Shown here one piece after another: positions 12,406 to 24,100 of a DNA stretch of 64,000 bases. Every line of letters begins with the position of its first letter. The stretch's first letter is position 1. The notes below the pieces were generated by a model. That model made no database searches, was not told the origin of the DNA, and saw nothing but the letters and a program-made list of their open reading frames with translations. The DNA comes from Ascochyta rabiei. Its lineage: Eukaryota > Ascomycota > Dothideomycetes > Pleosporales > Didymellaceae. The stretch covers positions 558,001-622,000 of the forward strand of contig NC_082413.1 in assembly GCF_004011695.2 (NCBI RefSeq), given 5' to 3'. The position numbers were made by a program, and so were the translations under genes.

Positions 12406-13797
12406 TTACGCTTTACGCTTCACAACGTCAGCGTTGGCAGAATCGATCGTCTCCTTTGGCACCTGCCTCTCCAGCTGTACCAGAGACGGCAGAATGTCGT
12501 AGCGATGGTCAAGGTTCTTGCCATGTGCATCTCCCCACTTCGTGAGGCCTGGGTTCACAATGAATGCCACAACGCCATTTTCGGTGTGGTCGCCGTCTAC
12601 GCTTGAGAGGGGCGCCATCACATGCTCGTCGAAGTTCTCTCCAACCTTGGGGTAGGTGACTTGGAGGCGTGCACGCTGGACGCTCATCTTGGTTGCCAGA
12701 GCGAAAGCTTTGTCGACAAGTTGTATGATCTTCGGTGAGTGTTTCGTAGAGGACTCCTTCGACAATCCTGATTGCAGCGACATGATGATGCTATTGCGAA
12801 ATTCGACGATGTCCTCTTGAAGGTATCGGTACTGCTGCTTCAGCTGCTTAGCACCGTCAACATCTTGTTCGATCTTTTCCACCATTTGATCCATCGTTGT
12901 GTGGCGCCATGTTTCGGACAGGGCCGTGGGAGTTGGCCAACCGTTGCAGTGTTGGTCCTCGAACAAGGACTGCCAGACTGCACTTAGGATGTCGCATCGC
13001 TCTCCAAAAGATGCGAAGGGAGATCGGAAGACGTTGTCGACCAGGACGGACCAGAACCAGGCTTCAGTCAGGGACTTCCTGTTGGCTCGCCTGTCCCAAT
13101 GGGCTCGGGACACATCAGTGAGCAACGTTCCGGAGGCGAGGATGTCAACGATGTTCTCCTGGCTGGTGTAGCGAACCTCACGGCTCAGCGTCTTGATGAG
13201 GGAGGTGATGTTGCGGAATTCCTGCGCGAACGCCTCATCGTTCACAGTCTGGATCTTCTTGACTTTGGCCAACATGTCGTTCTGCAAAGCTCCAACCTCC
13301 TTTTGCAAGACTTGTCGCTCCGCTCGCAGACCTTGTACCTGATCTTGCAGCGATTTAGCATTCAGAGCATCGCGACCCAGAAGTGCCATGACGTCATCGA
13401 AAGATTCTCTCGACCATTTCTCTGGCGAGATCCCATGTTGTTTGGCGTACGGGATCGTGCACTCCTTCAGCACTTGATCTATAATTTCGGCATAACACTC
13501 GCGATCCGCTTCACCCTTCTTCAAAGCATCATTTTGGATGCTCCATTCATTTTCAAGCTTTTCCCTCTTGATCTTCTGCATCGTGTACTTCTCTCGCGTT
13601 TGTTTGAGCTCATCCTCGCAGCTGATAAGCTCAGCCTCCAAGATAGCGATGGTATCCTTCATATCGACGTCCACTCTTTCGCCTTTGTCGCCATTGGCTC
13701 GTGTCTTGGAAGCTGGGTCGCCGTTGGGTTTTAGCAAGCTGTTGCCGTGGGTACTGGGAAAGTCGGTAGGAGGGCCGACTTGCTTGGAAGTTCCCAT
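12406..13797 (-). CDS. Hypothetical coiled-coil protein, divergent from Hsp70-like gene
   Basis: I do not recognise the function. A single uninterrupted frame from an ATG encodes 463 aa. The N-terminus (1-45) is polar. Residues about 48-110 and 150-195 look like heptad-rich coiled coil (EAELISCEDELKQTREKY; QDQVQGLRAERQVLQKEVG). The middle is a globular segment with aromatic patches (WFWSVLVDNVFRSPFASFGERCDILSAVWQSLF split over about 245-285), which I have seen only in uncharacterised fungal proteins. A further helical region follows and a basic tail ends the protein. There is no signal peptide or membrane helix. It is read divergently from the Hsp70-like gene across a 361-bp gap, so co-expression is possible but unproven. 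Confidence 0.75.
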   Translation of the reverse strand: MGTSKQVGPPTDFPSTHGNSLLKPNGDPASKTRANGDKGERVDVDMKDTIAILEAELISCEDELKQTREKYTMQKIKREKLENEWSIQNDALKKGEADRECYAEIIDQVLKECTIPYAKQHGISPEKWSRESFDDVMALLGRDALNAKSLQDQVQGLRAERQVLQKEVGALQNDMLAKVKKIQTVNDEAFAQEFRNITSLIKTLSREVRYTSQENIVDILASGTLLTDVSRAHWDRRANRKSLTEAWFWSVLVDNVFRSPFASFGERCDILSAVWQSLFEDQHCNGWPTPTALSETWRHTTMDQMVEKIEQDVDGAKQLKQQYRYLQEDIVEFRNSIIMSLQSGLSKESSTKHSPKIIQLVDKAFALATKMSVQRARLQVTYPKVGENFDEHVMAPLSSVDGDHTENGVVAFIVNPGLTKWGDAHGKNLDHRYDILPSLVQLERQVPKETIDSANADVVKRKA

Positions 13798-14158
13798 GAT
13801 GAAGTCGAGCTACAAGTTCCTTGTGAGTGATTGGTAGTTACTGATGACGGTGGCGGACTTACGGCTTTTGTATAGACGAGTCTTAACATTAGCTTAGACT
13901 GCCAGCATGGTCTGGGGAGCGAATTGATTTAACTGTGTAGAAGAGTGGGGTAACGTTGGAAGCCCAAGAAGGCGTGCCCAAAGATATCACAATAGGCCGC
14001 CGAGGAAAAAAACCTCTTCACCTTCACTTCACCGGCTTGAAGAGATTTCAGACGCTGCCCCTCGCCTTCCACGAACTTCCACACTCCTCTCACCACTCTC
14101 TCACCTGCAAATTTGACGTCTATTCTCACACAAAACTACCGCATCGACAATCTTCAGT
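13798..14158. promoter_or_regulatory. Bidirectional intergenic promoter region
   Basis: These 361 bp separate two divergent start codons (coiled-coil gene, minus; Hsp70-like gene, plus), so they must carry both core promoters. Near 14040-14150 the plus strand is rich in C and T, as expected for a fungal 5' leader. I could not identify specific operator motifs such as heat-shock elements. Confidence 0.6.
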
Positions 14159-16178
14159 ATGTTGGGTAATCGCCTTGTCATCGGGCTAGACTATGGCACC
14201 ACGTACACAGGTAAACAGAGACCCTTGCTGTTGTCGTTGCTGGCATATTCTGACTGTTTAGGCGTGTCTTTCTGCGAGACATCTGACGCTGGCGCGCTCG
14301 AAAAGCATATCGAAGTCATCAAGGACTGGCCGTCTCGTCATACTAAGATCGGCACAAAGGAGAAAGTCCCAAGCGAGATCGCATACCTTTCGGATGGCAT
14401 GAAGTGGGGTTCACTCATTCCAACAAATGCTCAGCGCCATATGTGGACAAAGTTGGAACTTGACTCACCCCAGGCTGGCGAGGCAGCGAGAATCCAGCGA
14501 GAGCTAGTCGCAAACACCCGAGTCACGCTCAAACAGCCTGTCGATATTGTTGCGGACTTTCTTGAGCAAGTCAAGGGCCATCTGATCAAAAACCTCGATA
14601 CCCAGTATGGTGAGGAGCTTTGGAGGACATTGCCTATCACTCTGGTCATCACCGTCCCTGCAGTCTGGTCCGATGCTGCTAAGGCTCGCACGCACCAAGC
14701 TGTTCGCATGGCAGGGTTCGACAACTCTTCGTTTCCTAAGCTGAAAAGAACCATCACAATCACTGAACCAGAAGCTGCGGCTACCTACACTATCCAGTCG
14801 CTCCGAGGCAGTGCTCAAGATGAACAATTCGCTCTTGGTGACGGCTTCATTGTGTGCGACATGGGAGGCGGTACCGTCGATCTGATCTCATATATTGTTG
14901 CTGAGCTTAATCCAACAATTCTGGAAGAGGCCACTGTTGGCGACGGCGATCAGTGTGGTGGTAGCTTCGTCGAGCGAGGTTTCCTCAAATGGTTGGAGCG
15001 CCGCCTCGGTACTGCTGACTTCGTTAAGGTCGCGGGCTGCAGGAGCGACGAAATTCCTCGCACTTCAATGTCCAAGAAGCTGGGTCAAATGGTGCAAGAC
15101 TTTGTGTTGGAAGCCAAGAGCGGGTTCTGTGGAACTGAGACCAGCTACCTGCGTCTTCCTACTCCTCTGAGTGCAGTCGACGATGATGAGTCTCGGGGTA
15201 TATCTGATGGAGAGATTGTGATCACTTCGTAAGTTCGCCTATGTTCTCCATATCTACAAACTGACGCAGGGATACTATAGGGAGGATATGCAAGAGATGT
15301 TCGAATTTCCTCTTCGTCGCACATACGAGCTTATCCTAGGTCAAATACAGCAAGCTCGGTGCAGCGGCAAAGTTCAACTCAAGGTACGCGTGATAAAGTC
15401 AGCACTCATGCCGACTGCTGATCTTTGTGAAGCACCTCATCATGGTCGGCGGCTTCTCTGAGTCTCCCTACATGTACGAGAAGATCAAGGCATTCGCGAA
15501 GCTCAACGGTCTTCAAGCAATCCGCCCTGCTAATGCGTAAGTTGATCTCTTTTTATCCTACTCCCAGGCTGATGACTATGGCAGTTGGTCCGCAGTTGTT
15601 CGTGGCGCAGCAGCCAAAGGCCTCGAGGGAGACGGCCGTAAGCACATCAAGAATCGCAAGTGTCGCAGGAACTACGGTACTGAATGCAGCAGGCCGTTCG
15701 ATGCCAAGCAACACAAGGAGATCGATGCATATATTTGTCCGTTCAGTGGTCAAAAGAAGGCTCGTGACCAGATGGCTTGGGGCCTAAAGAAGGGTCAGGA
15801 CCTCTCGACTTCTGAAGTCTCCCATGCGAGCACGACATTCGGCCAGCACATTTGGGTCGGCAATAAGAGGCACTCTTCTATCGAGCTTATGGCTTCTGAT
15901 GCGGACAAACCTGCCACTCGTGCTTCAGACAAGGTATGGCACGTATTGATTTCTACCGCAACTTGGCTTACTGAATTCAGACTGTGTACACACTCGCTAC
16001 TCTAGATGTTGACTTGAGCATGGTTCCGGAGAGAGAGTTCCAACTCATGTACAGCCCTTCCGGTGTTGCGTGCCACAAGCTGGAGTTTGACATGGAGATC
16101 TCTGTAGAGTCTACCATCGAGTACTCCTTGACGGTCAACGGTATCAAGTACGGATCTGTGAACGCGAAGTATCATTAA
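14159..16178 (+). CDS. Hsp70-superfamily ATPase (HSPA12-like, actin-like fold)
   Basis: Cytosolic Hsp70-like ATPase of the divergent HSPA12-like group common in filamentous fungi; the client is unknown. Six exons: 14159-14210, 14262-15228, 15281-15383, 15433-15536, 15585-15933 and 15981-16178, giving 590 aa. Splicing gives the phosphate-1 loop GLDYGTTYTGVSF at residues 8-20. The phosphate-2 loop CDMGGGTVDL is near 215-225, and the adenosine motif MVGGFSESPYMYEKI lies in exon 4. The C-terminal part is not a normal Hsp70 substrate domain: it is shorter, has a basic Cys-containing segment (RKHIKNRKCRRNYGTEC) and ends in a beta-rich stretch. The first intron is 51 nt with no stop, so an unspliced message would stay open and insert 17 residues in the nucleotide loop. 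Confidence 0.88.
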
Positions 16179-18081
16179 TAGTCCGATCAACTGGGGCAGG
16201 CACAAAGTGCACGCTGTCAGTGGAGGCGATTCCCACGACACAAACACCACGACCATATTGAGACGCAGCGTTCAAAGGAAATGAGGTCAGTTGAATCATT
16301 GACCAATAAGAATAGTTACGGTCGTTGGAGCTTTGTTGTACTGCGTCTCGAGCTGCTTGGGAATTTGAGGGACGTTACACGTTGAGTCTTCAACTCAGCC
16401 TTCGGTGTAGTAAGAATCGAATCTCCAAACGCCCAACCTAAACCTTTCACATGCGTGTCTCGCCTGACTCCCTGACCTCACATCGCGAAAAACCGCGACA
16501 TGTTCTCTCCAGCTTCATCTCCTCCGTTCCAATCAACTCCCCTATCTCCGCCAAGTCGCGCATCCCACCACAATCCAGCCCCCTCCATCTCAAACACCGG
16601 AAGTTCAGCGCTAAATCACATGACCGTCAGCGCATGCGCGCCATCCGGCACCCCCTCCAAGCGCACACACAGCCGAGGCCACTCATGACGATCGCGGCGT
16701 CGCTCGCCCTGCCGCTTCAGCATGGTCTGACAGTTGCAGGCGACGCCAACCCCTTCCTGTGCTTGTTTGCATCACTAGCGGCCTGTGTGGCGCGCGTCGG
16801 CGGCGCACCAGCAAAGTTTATTTGCACCGAGGATGAAGAGACGCGTGCGGGCGTTGCATACCCCCATGCATGCAAACAGACGTGCCGAAAGGCGATGACA
16901 TGTCACCTTACGCTGCACTTGCGCGCTGCTAGGTCGTTTCCTCGGCGTTGAATTCCTCTTCTAGCGGATACGTCGAGAGGTCGCTTGCAGCACGCATGCA
17001 CGCACGCACGCACGCACGCACGCACCTATGCTTGCATGCAGTCTTCTTGGCCCTGCTTCACGCTGAGGATTCTGGAAAGGCACCGGGAGGCCCGCAGCCG
17101 CACCACTTCTTGGCTCTCCAAAGCCTTACACGGTTATGGAGACGCGCTTGCTGTCGGCCGGTAGCTGCTCCGAGCCTGTCAGGACAAAGAGCGCCGTTGC
17201 GAGACGCGCATAGCTCGTACTGCAGTGCGGCGAGTGCATTCATCTCACGTGTTAGCAGGTCCTGGCAGCAATGGGCTGGATTCAAACTCATGGGTGATTG
17301 GGCTGCTGATAGGGCGGCGCCGAGATGATGTGGCGCCCCGTAGTGGGCTGCTGATCGTGATTAGCCTGCGTGTCAGTAGCGTGTCAGATGTCACCGCAGA
17401 AGAAAAGGGTTGAAAATCGAGAAACAGGGGGGCTTAAGTGTCGTTATTGTCGGGTAAAGTTACGTAGATGAAGTGTGCAGGTGTTGGACATGGGTTGCCT
17501 GGACTTCTACCGATTGGGCTCGTCGCAGATCGGGCGAGTGCCTTGTAATTGCTGAGGCGATCATGAAGATTGGCAAGCGCTGTGTGAAGTTGTAACAAGT
17601 CAATAGTCAGGGTGGTTTGCGCGCACATATCCTGCTTGTCGAAAAATGATGGTTTTTTTGGTCACTGATAACGTCAGTTTGCCAATGCTGCTCGTATCCA
17701 TAGCGTGATAGACGACATCATGAGGTTTGATTGAACCCCGCCTCCAACTAAGGTTCGATTTTTTCTATATGCAATGTCAACCACCAGTGTCCTTGTGTGG
17801 CGTCCGGTGTATCTTCGTAAAACAGCGAAATTAAGTTTCTAACCCAGGTGAGCGCCTAGTATCGTAGTGTGCCGAGAGGCTGTTCATCTTCCCTTGACAC
17901 CTGAACGCCAGTTTCCATTATGCTGCTCTGAACACCTTGCAATGCTGAATCAGCCGGGGAGAGTGAAGTAATTAATCCCAGCCAGTATGCAGCCCATGTT
18001 GTACGCCATTAACGCCATTTGTAACCAAACAACCTAGTCCCTTGGTCGATGTTCATCTGGCCTCGGTAAAAGCTGCCGTCC
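16179..18081. other. Gene-free intergenic region
   Basis: About 1.9 kb between the 3' ends of the Hsp70-like and velvet genes. The frames that exist (for example 16451-16951) are rich in Arg/Pro/Ser and show no domain, so I do not call them. A (CGCA)n microsatellite lies at 16999-17025. Parts around 17640-17960 are more A/T-rich and probably contain the velvet gene 3' region. Confidence 0.6.
16999..17025. repeat. (CGCA)n microsatellite
   Basis: More than six tandem copies of the tetramer CGCA; degenerate copies precede it (CACGCATG). Confidence 0.92.
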
Positions 18082-19119
18082 CTAACGCTGGATGCTGCCA
18101 TCGTAGTTGGTGTAGAACAAGCTGGAGTAGCCGGCGCCCTGGTATGGGGCGCCAGCGCTCTGGTAGGTAGAACCGGCATTTGGGTATGCGGAGCTGCCAT
18201 AGATGCTCAGGTTGTCAACAGGATACGTTGCGGAGCTGTTCGATGGTAGAAGTCCAGGAGGACTGACAAGACTGGAGTGGTGTCCGATCATGCCTGACGG
18301 TCCCATCATGCTGTAAGGGGCGGCGACAGAAGCCGGTTGTCCGACAGAAGGGTATGACGGGAAGGCACGTTTGTAAGGAGGCTGGACACCGTATGACTGC
18401 TCCATGGAAGGATGGACAGATACGTCAGAATGGCTGGCGGGGTTGTACGTGCTCTCTCGTTTTACCGGTGAATGTTCACCCTCGTATGAAGAGGAATAGT
18501 CGTTGGGCATGTGTGGACGAGCGGGTGTGATGCCAATGGGGCTATCGTAAGGGTACGAGCGCTTGTTGCTGGCCGCAGTCCGGGCTTCCTTGCGCAGGCG
18601 GAGGCGAACACCCTGATCCGCGATGTTTCGGGAGAGACCACTTGACTCTTCCATACCTTTGAAGTCTTTAGGTGCCAGGACACTGAATTTGTCGCTGGTG
18701 ATGGACATCAGATACTGAGCTTCATGTCTGTCCATGCTGAACTCGTACAGGCGAAAGTGTAGTCGGTAGGTTCCTAACATTTTGACAGAGATGTCGCCAA
18801 ACACGAAGAAACCGACGTCGGTATTGCCGTTGTCTTTCAGGCGGTGAAGTGATGATGACAGAGTGCCTGTCAGAGACTCGTTTCCAGGCAACGACTCATC
18901 TCGATCTGCCTTGTACAGACTGACGACCATAAACAGGTAGGGGTTCTGGAGGAAGTTCCTCTGAGGATCGACGCTGTTCTTGACAAGAAGCTCAACAATG
19001 GGTGGTGCATCCACAGCCTTGCGTGCCTTCTCTTTCCCCTTAGCCACAACCAGGGCCTCACGAGGCTGCTGGCGCATGACAAGGTGGTAGCAGTTGGACG
19101 GAAACGTGATGAGCGACAT
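18082..19119 (-). CDS. vosA: Velvet-family developmental regulator, VosA-like
   Basis: Velvet proteins are fungal transcription factors with an NF-kB-like fold; VosA partners VelB and controls spore maturation, trehalose and viability. A single frame encodes 345 aa from the ATG at 19119 (MSLITFPSNCYHLVMRQQP); there is no in-frame ATG further upstream in the open frame. The velvet domain covers about residues 10-185: RQQPREALV, then KEKARKAVDAPPIVELLV, LQNPYLFMVVSLY, GTLSSSLHRLKD, GFFVFGDISVKM and DQGVRLRLRKEAR. The KEKxRK form, rather than CGFGDKDRR, points to VosA over VelB or VelC. The C-terminal 150 residues are Ser/Tyr/Pro-rich and disordered, starting after a basic stretch with a possible nuclear signal (RLRLRKE...NKRSYPYD). 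The family call is firm; the subtype is less so. Confidence 0.85.
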   Translation of the reverse strand: MSLITFPSNCYHLVMRQQPREALVVAKGKEKARKAVDAPPIVELLVKNSVDPQRNFLQNPYLFMVVSLYKADRDESLPGNESLTGTLSSSLHRLKDNGNTDVGFFVFGDISVKMLGTYRLHFRLYEFSMDRHEAQYLMSITSDKFSVLAPKDFKGMEESSGLSRNIADQGVRLRLRKEARTAASNKRSYPYDSPIGITPARPHMPNDYSSSYEGEHSPVKRESTYNPASHSDVSVHPSMEQSYGVQPPYKRAFPSYPSVGQPASVAAPYSMMGPSGMIGHHSSLVSPPGLLPSNSSATYPVDNLSIYGSSAYPNAGSTYQSAGAPYQGAGYSSLFYTNYDGSIQR

Positions 19120-22100
19120 TGTGGGTAGTTGTCCCAAAGGACAGCTGTGTCGCGTGTGGGAGTGGTGGGTAAAAGCGCCTGTCTCTCTTGCAGATTGGTT
19201 TGGTAGCAGTAGTGGTGATGTTGAAGAGGACAGACGAGGATTGCTCGTGAGGGAATTATTCGTGGCGCGGCCGTTCTTGGTCGTCGGGCGACTACCGTGG
19301 TAGTTGTGGTGGTAGTCAGGATGGTAGTACGGGTAGGAGAGACTGGTTATAACGGCTGGTTAGAGAATATGAGAGCAAGGCTCGCAATAGTTATGGATGG
19401 GGGACCAGATTTCCTGTGGGATTTTGGAGAAACCAGCTGAGTGTGTGTGTTCTGTTGGCAATAACAACGGGTGAGTCGGGAGGTATTGGCGAGGCGTTGC
19501 TCCCATGGGTGCTTTCCTCTCTCTCTCAATCAGGCAGTGGTGATTCACCAGAAGCTACGTCGGTTTTCCAGATTTCGGGTTTTATCGTGTAATCGATCGA
19601 GATGACCCCGCTCAGGTAGTCCCCCTTTCGACACTCGCCAGCTTCAGATTGGGCTTGCGGCTCGGGACGAACCAGATCACAGGCAGTTCAGTGAGATGCA
19701 GCCTTCCATGGAATAAAGCCCAACGGTTCGCACCACCTATGGGCGAGCAGGTAGATGCGATGCGCCTGCGTCGTTGGTGACGCCGCAGAGCTTTGTCGAA
19801 GCCTGAACCAAGGTTGAGCTTGCGCACACTCGTCTCCTCCGCGGCAAAAATTCACCAACACTCCCACTCTGGGTTCCGGGCCACACCCACACGACGGCCA
19901 GCGTGTTCTTCAGTGAGGTTTGCGATGTCTGAGGTGAATATACATGAGGTCCTAGGAGTTTGTGATCCAGCACATGGACCAGCCAGACGGCTCCTTCTGG
20001 CAGTGGAGGAGGAAACGGAGGGCCTGATGTTGCTTGAAGCTGCTCGGCTGCGGAACCGAACCGTGGTAGAGGTGTAAGTTAGGGCCTGGGGACAATGGTG
20101 GGTGGCCGTTGGAAGGTTCTCCCGCGAAATAGCGCAATGCAGACAGAACAGGGACCAAGGGGAGGCGTGAGCGTAGGCGCAAGTCGTATGCAGTGCAGGT
20201 GATGCACGGTGAGTGTGAAGGGCGAGGGGCAGTGAGAAGTATGAGGCTCACTCTCGGCTACAGCAGCGACCAGCTTGAAGAGGAAATATTGCACTTGATA
20301 GCTGAGTTGCAAAGACACCTCCTAGTAGTTTGAGCCGGGGCCCTCCGCAGTCGTCCTATGGCCTTGCGCGAGGGCTGCCAGACGCGAAGCCGGGTCGCCG
20401 CTTTGACTCTAGTCTAAAAGTTCAACGGGCGCCGAGCTGCTTGAACGCCACGGGGGATCTTTCGATCTCCGACTAGTGACTTTCGTTCGATGCCAGTTTC
20501 GGCGAGCTAGCAGAGATGCAAAGGCGGCGTCGAGTATGGCAGGGAACCTCCGTGCATAGGTCGGCGTCAGGCCCTGGTCGTTTTGGCTCTCGTCCTGGCT
20601 ACGGTGGCCGTTACCCTTTCACTTTCTCTCGAAATTCTGAGTTTGACGGTCGGATGGCCAGTGGCGCTTACTTGAAGTTTCGCTGTGCTATCTTGCGCGG
20701 CGTGAACCGAGCCTGTCTAGAGTTCCGTCTTGATCGTCTTGAATCGCAATGGTGGAGTTGGCGATGAAATCGAAACGAGCAGCCGCTTTCCCCTGGCGGC
20801 GCATGCGTGAAGGTGAAATAGGGCGCAAAGGTGGGAAGAAAAGTGTAAGCTGGGGAAGCTACTAACCAACCGCTGCATATGACCAATGATGCTGCCCGCT
20901 CAGAAAGCGTCGAGTGTTGACCGTCTCCGGCCAAGCTGACTTCGCAAGATACCCAGTGGTTGCACTTAGCAACCAAGTGTTTAGAGACGTTGGTCGTTTA
21001 GAGAGCGAACTGCGCTAGCGCGCAGACTGATTGACCAGCAAGATAACACAAGGTCTACGAGACGCAAGCTGTGCCTCGATCGAAAGTCACTCCCAGGCTC
21101 TCAAGGATACTAACGTCACAGTCGAAGCGATGGCCGGGGCCCTGGGCGTGTGCGCATACCGGGTGCAACCTCAAGCGCGTATGTAACTAGACAGCCCTAG
21201 GAGTTTAGCCTTTAGCCTTTATGGCTATCGTTCAGAACAGTAAGTATGTTGTTGACTAATGACGTTCAATTCGTGATGCAGGCTATCACCGTCAACCTGC
21301 ACACTGTACACTGCACACTGTGCACATCCACCACGCGACCGCGAGACACAAACAGCTGTGACTGTCAGTCGAATATCACTCAGTCCCATCGATCCATTTC
21401 GTTGCCGCATCAAATGTGGTACAATATCCATCTACGCACATGGCGGCTGGTACACATTGTGACAGCCGTTTCCGGGACCACCTCGAGATTGGACGCTATC
21501 GAAAACTACACTGAGAAGCTATGACAGCCATGGCATGTCATGTCACACAGCAGACGATGGCAACGGTATAGAGCAGCAACTCTCGCGGTTCTAGGCTGGC
21601 TTCGAAACGACCGGATGGCGATGGCGCAGTTCACGAAGCCGGCGCATGACACGATTGTGTTGGGCGGACTGAAAAATGTGAGGCTGACGCTACTGTGGCT
21701 TGGGGACAAAGAACAACGACGTTCGAGGCCGCGACGTGTGAGCGAAGAGAAGATCGGCGGTCGCTCTCACGGTGGCTGGAGTTGCCATGCATGAAAAGGC
21801 CGCTAGCTGCCCCGTCCGCATACGGTTGAATTCTATGGCATTGCACAACCATCCGCATCCCCTTTAGCATTTTGTCCAGCCACGAATTTCCCGGCAAGAT
21901 CACTTGCAAAACCCTGATACACCATGGCATATGCATCTGTACCAGCAGGCTTTGCGGAAGGAGACTTTGCCATTTCAGTCATAGCTGTCAATGTTGCTTT
22001 CATGATGACAGTATACCAACAGGCCATGAAAACGTGTTCGGGGCTTTGAGCCTGTCTACGTTATCGACCGCCATTTTCTGCAGACCAAGAAGAATGGCAT

Positions 22101-23772
22101 TTACATGCTACCACGAGCAGTCTTTGCATGATATATGCATTACTTGACGAAGGCTACATACGTTTATAACCGCCCAATATCGACAAGCAGAGCTCTCACG
22201 CAGAGGCGGTACCAAGGCATTCAATAATGACAGAGCATCTATGCTTCGAAAGTTGCCGATGTGATCTGGGGGTTTTGCAGAAAACGCCATACAAGCGGTA
22301 TTCGATACGAAGTCCGGCTAGCGACCTACCGGGAAAGTCGCAGTATGCGGGCATCTTTTCACGGCGTTGATAATCGGCAAAAGTCGTCTCTTTTACCAAC
22401 CTCTCCAAGGTCATGACACAACGATCTGTTCTTGCTAGAGTCTATGTTTACATGGCTCTACGATTGCGGGCCATCATGATTGAACAATGGGCCTGGCCTG
22501 CATTGCCTCGATCTAAAAACGGGGATCTCTATTCAAACACCGGACGTGTTATGAGTGGTTTTAGAAGCTCTCAAATACGCGTCTCTTCCTTTCTCCGATT
22601 GCTACTTCTCGTCTGGCCGACCTGATGACCATTTGCAATAATTGGCCACGACGCTCAAGCTAACAATGATCCTTGACTAACTAGATAGGCTTTGCAATAC
22701 GATAGCATACGCTCGTACGATGCACGTTTCGAGATCTAGCGAAATGGAATCCATCTCGCAAACGTCTTATGAGCTAACGCGAGATGAGCACGTCATAGCA
22801 GATGGTGCATATCTGGCCAAGGCCTCTTCTGTGCTACGAAACCAGCGAAAAGACACGAGTTCTCTTTCCACTGCTGCAATGGTGTCCAACCAACTGCCAC
22901 GAGAAGAGAGTAATAGTGCCGGACCTGAACAAGCTCGTCACCCTCATCTTTCGGACCGATCGTTGGTCGTATACAGCTGTCCAAAGCTAGCGCGTACTGC
23001 GTTCATCCGCTCACGTGCTGCAACTTCAAGCTTCAGTGCTAGATTCCCGAACAATCTCCTGAGTCTGGCCACATCGTACCTCACCAACCAACAGACGGCG
23101 TCTTGCTGCTTTACCTAGCGATATCACCGAATGGACCGGCACTATCTTGATAGGAGCGCTACAACGCAACTGCCTCTACTTTAACATGAACCAGCCAAAC
23201 GTTTGCTACAACAGCCTTGTGACCTGTCATATATACGAGATTGACTGCCTGGAATGCACAATTGTGGGTCTAGTACGAGCCAAGAAGAGGCTTCCCACAT
23301 GCCTGTCGTCACTGGTTACACGACGATACGCTAGCTTGAGACAAAGACAATCTGCATGGTCAGTTCTGAGCAAACTTGAGGTCTCGATAGCCTGATTTAT
23401 CGTATGAGTCGGCTCAGCTTGAAACGAACACACGCTGAGCAAAGCACGCTACGGGCCTACTCAGTGCTGGCGCGACGATGGGTCGTATGATAAAGATCAT
23501 CGTGAATAGGAGGGGCAGATTGCTCAGATCGATCGAACTAACACTTGAACAATCGTGTGAAGCTTCCTGTTCTTACACCATGAGATCGATGGAGTCCATT
23601 GCCTTCTCTCCATGCCAGTCACGTCATGCTTCAACACCCCGCTCATGGTACCGTGGTTCACAACACATCTCAACAAATGCGGAAATGCCGCGCAGCCCCG
23701 GGGGATCAAGCTTGACCGATGGCGCACAAAACGCGAGATGTACACGCTACCACCAATTGAGCTCCCTTACCG
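19120..23772. other. Gene-poor region upstream of the velvet gene
   Basis: About 4.65 kb between the velvet start and the MULE insertion. I find no frame with a recognisable domain or spliced structure. The first 0.5-1.5 kb probably holds the promoter and long 5' leader that velvet genes often have (inference). From about 21 kb onwards the sequence looks like ordinary non-coding DNA, with short unrelated frames in all phases and no tandem repeats of note. Old, unrecognisable transposon remnants cannot be excluded. Confidence 0.5.
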
Positions 23773-23781
23773 CGGGGCACC
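23773..23781. repeat. Target-site duplication, left copy (9 bp)
   Basis: CGGGGCACC directly abuts the left terminal inverted repeat; the identical 9 bp follow the right terminal repeat at 27277-27285. Nine-bp duplications are typical for Mutator-like elements. Confidence 0.93.
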
Positions 23782-23830
23782 GGGAGTTGTTAACGTGCAC
23801 CCCCATATATGGTAACGTACGCCCCCATAA
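23782..23830 (+). repeat. MULE left terminal inverted repeat
   Basis: 49 bp beginning GGGAGTTGTTAACGTGCACC and ending with CCCCCATAA. It matches the reverse complement of the right end base for base. It contains near-palindromic GTTAAC and CCATATATGG cores, possible transposase sites. Confidence 0.95.
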
Positions 23831-24100
23831 GGCAGCCAAGACGCGCCGCCTCGCCCGAGTGCCCGAAATAGCTTAATTACTATACAAATATAGCTGTTAG
23901 AGCGTTTTGCCAAAGGTGATACGTCTTACATAACTTTTGTGACGCTTAACGCGACGTTTGACGCCTCATCTGAGGCCTCATCAACGCGTCAGCCATCTCT
24001 ATCTCTATCTCTATCTTGTTGTTGTTATCATCGACGCTATTGCCATCTCTATCGCCATCTCTATCTTGTTGTTGTTGTTGTTATTATTAACGCTATCGCC

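Noticed and set aside
16451..16951. 166-codon plus-strand frame
   Set aside because: The composition is Arg/Pro/Ser-rich, no family is recognisable, and other phases have equally long frames.
17740..17770. GGTTCGA box resembling a tRNA B box
   Set aside because: It runs into a T tract and no cloverleaf or A box can be formed around it.
21833..22027. Minus-strand frame of 64 codons with an Ala/Lys/Gly-rich end
   Set aside because: Too short, no signal peptide or family, and the surrounding sequence shows no coding signal.
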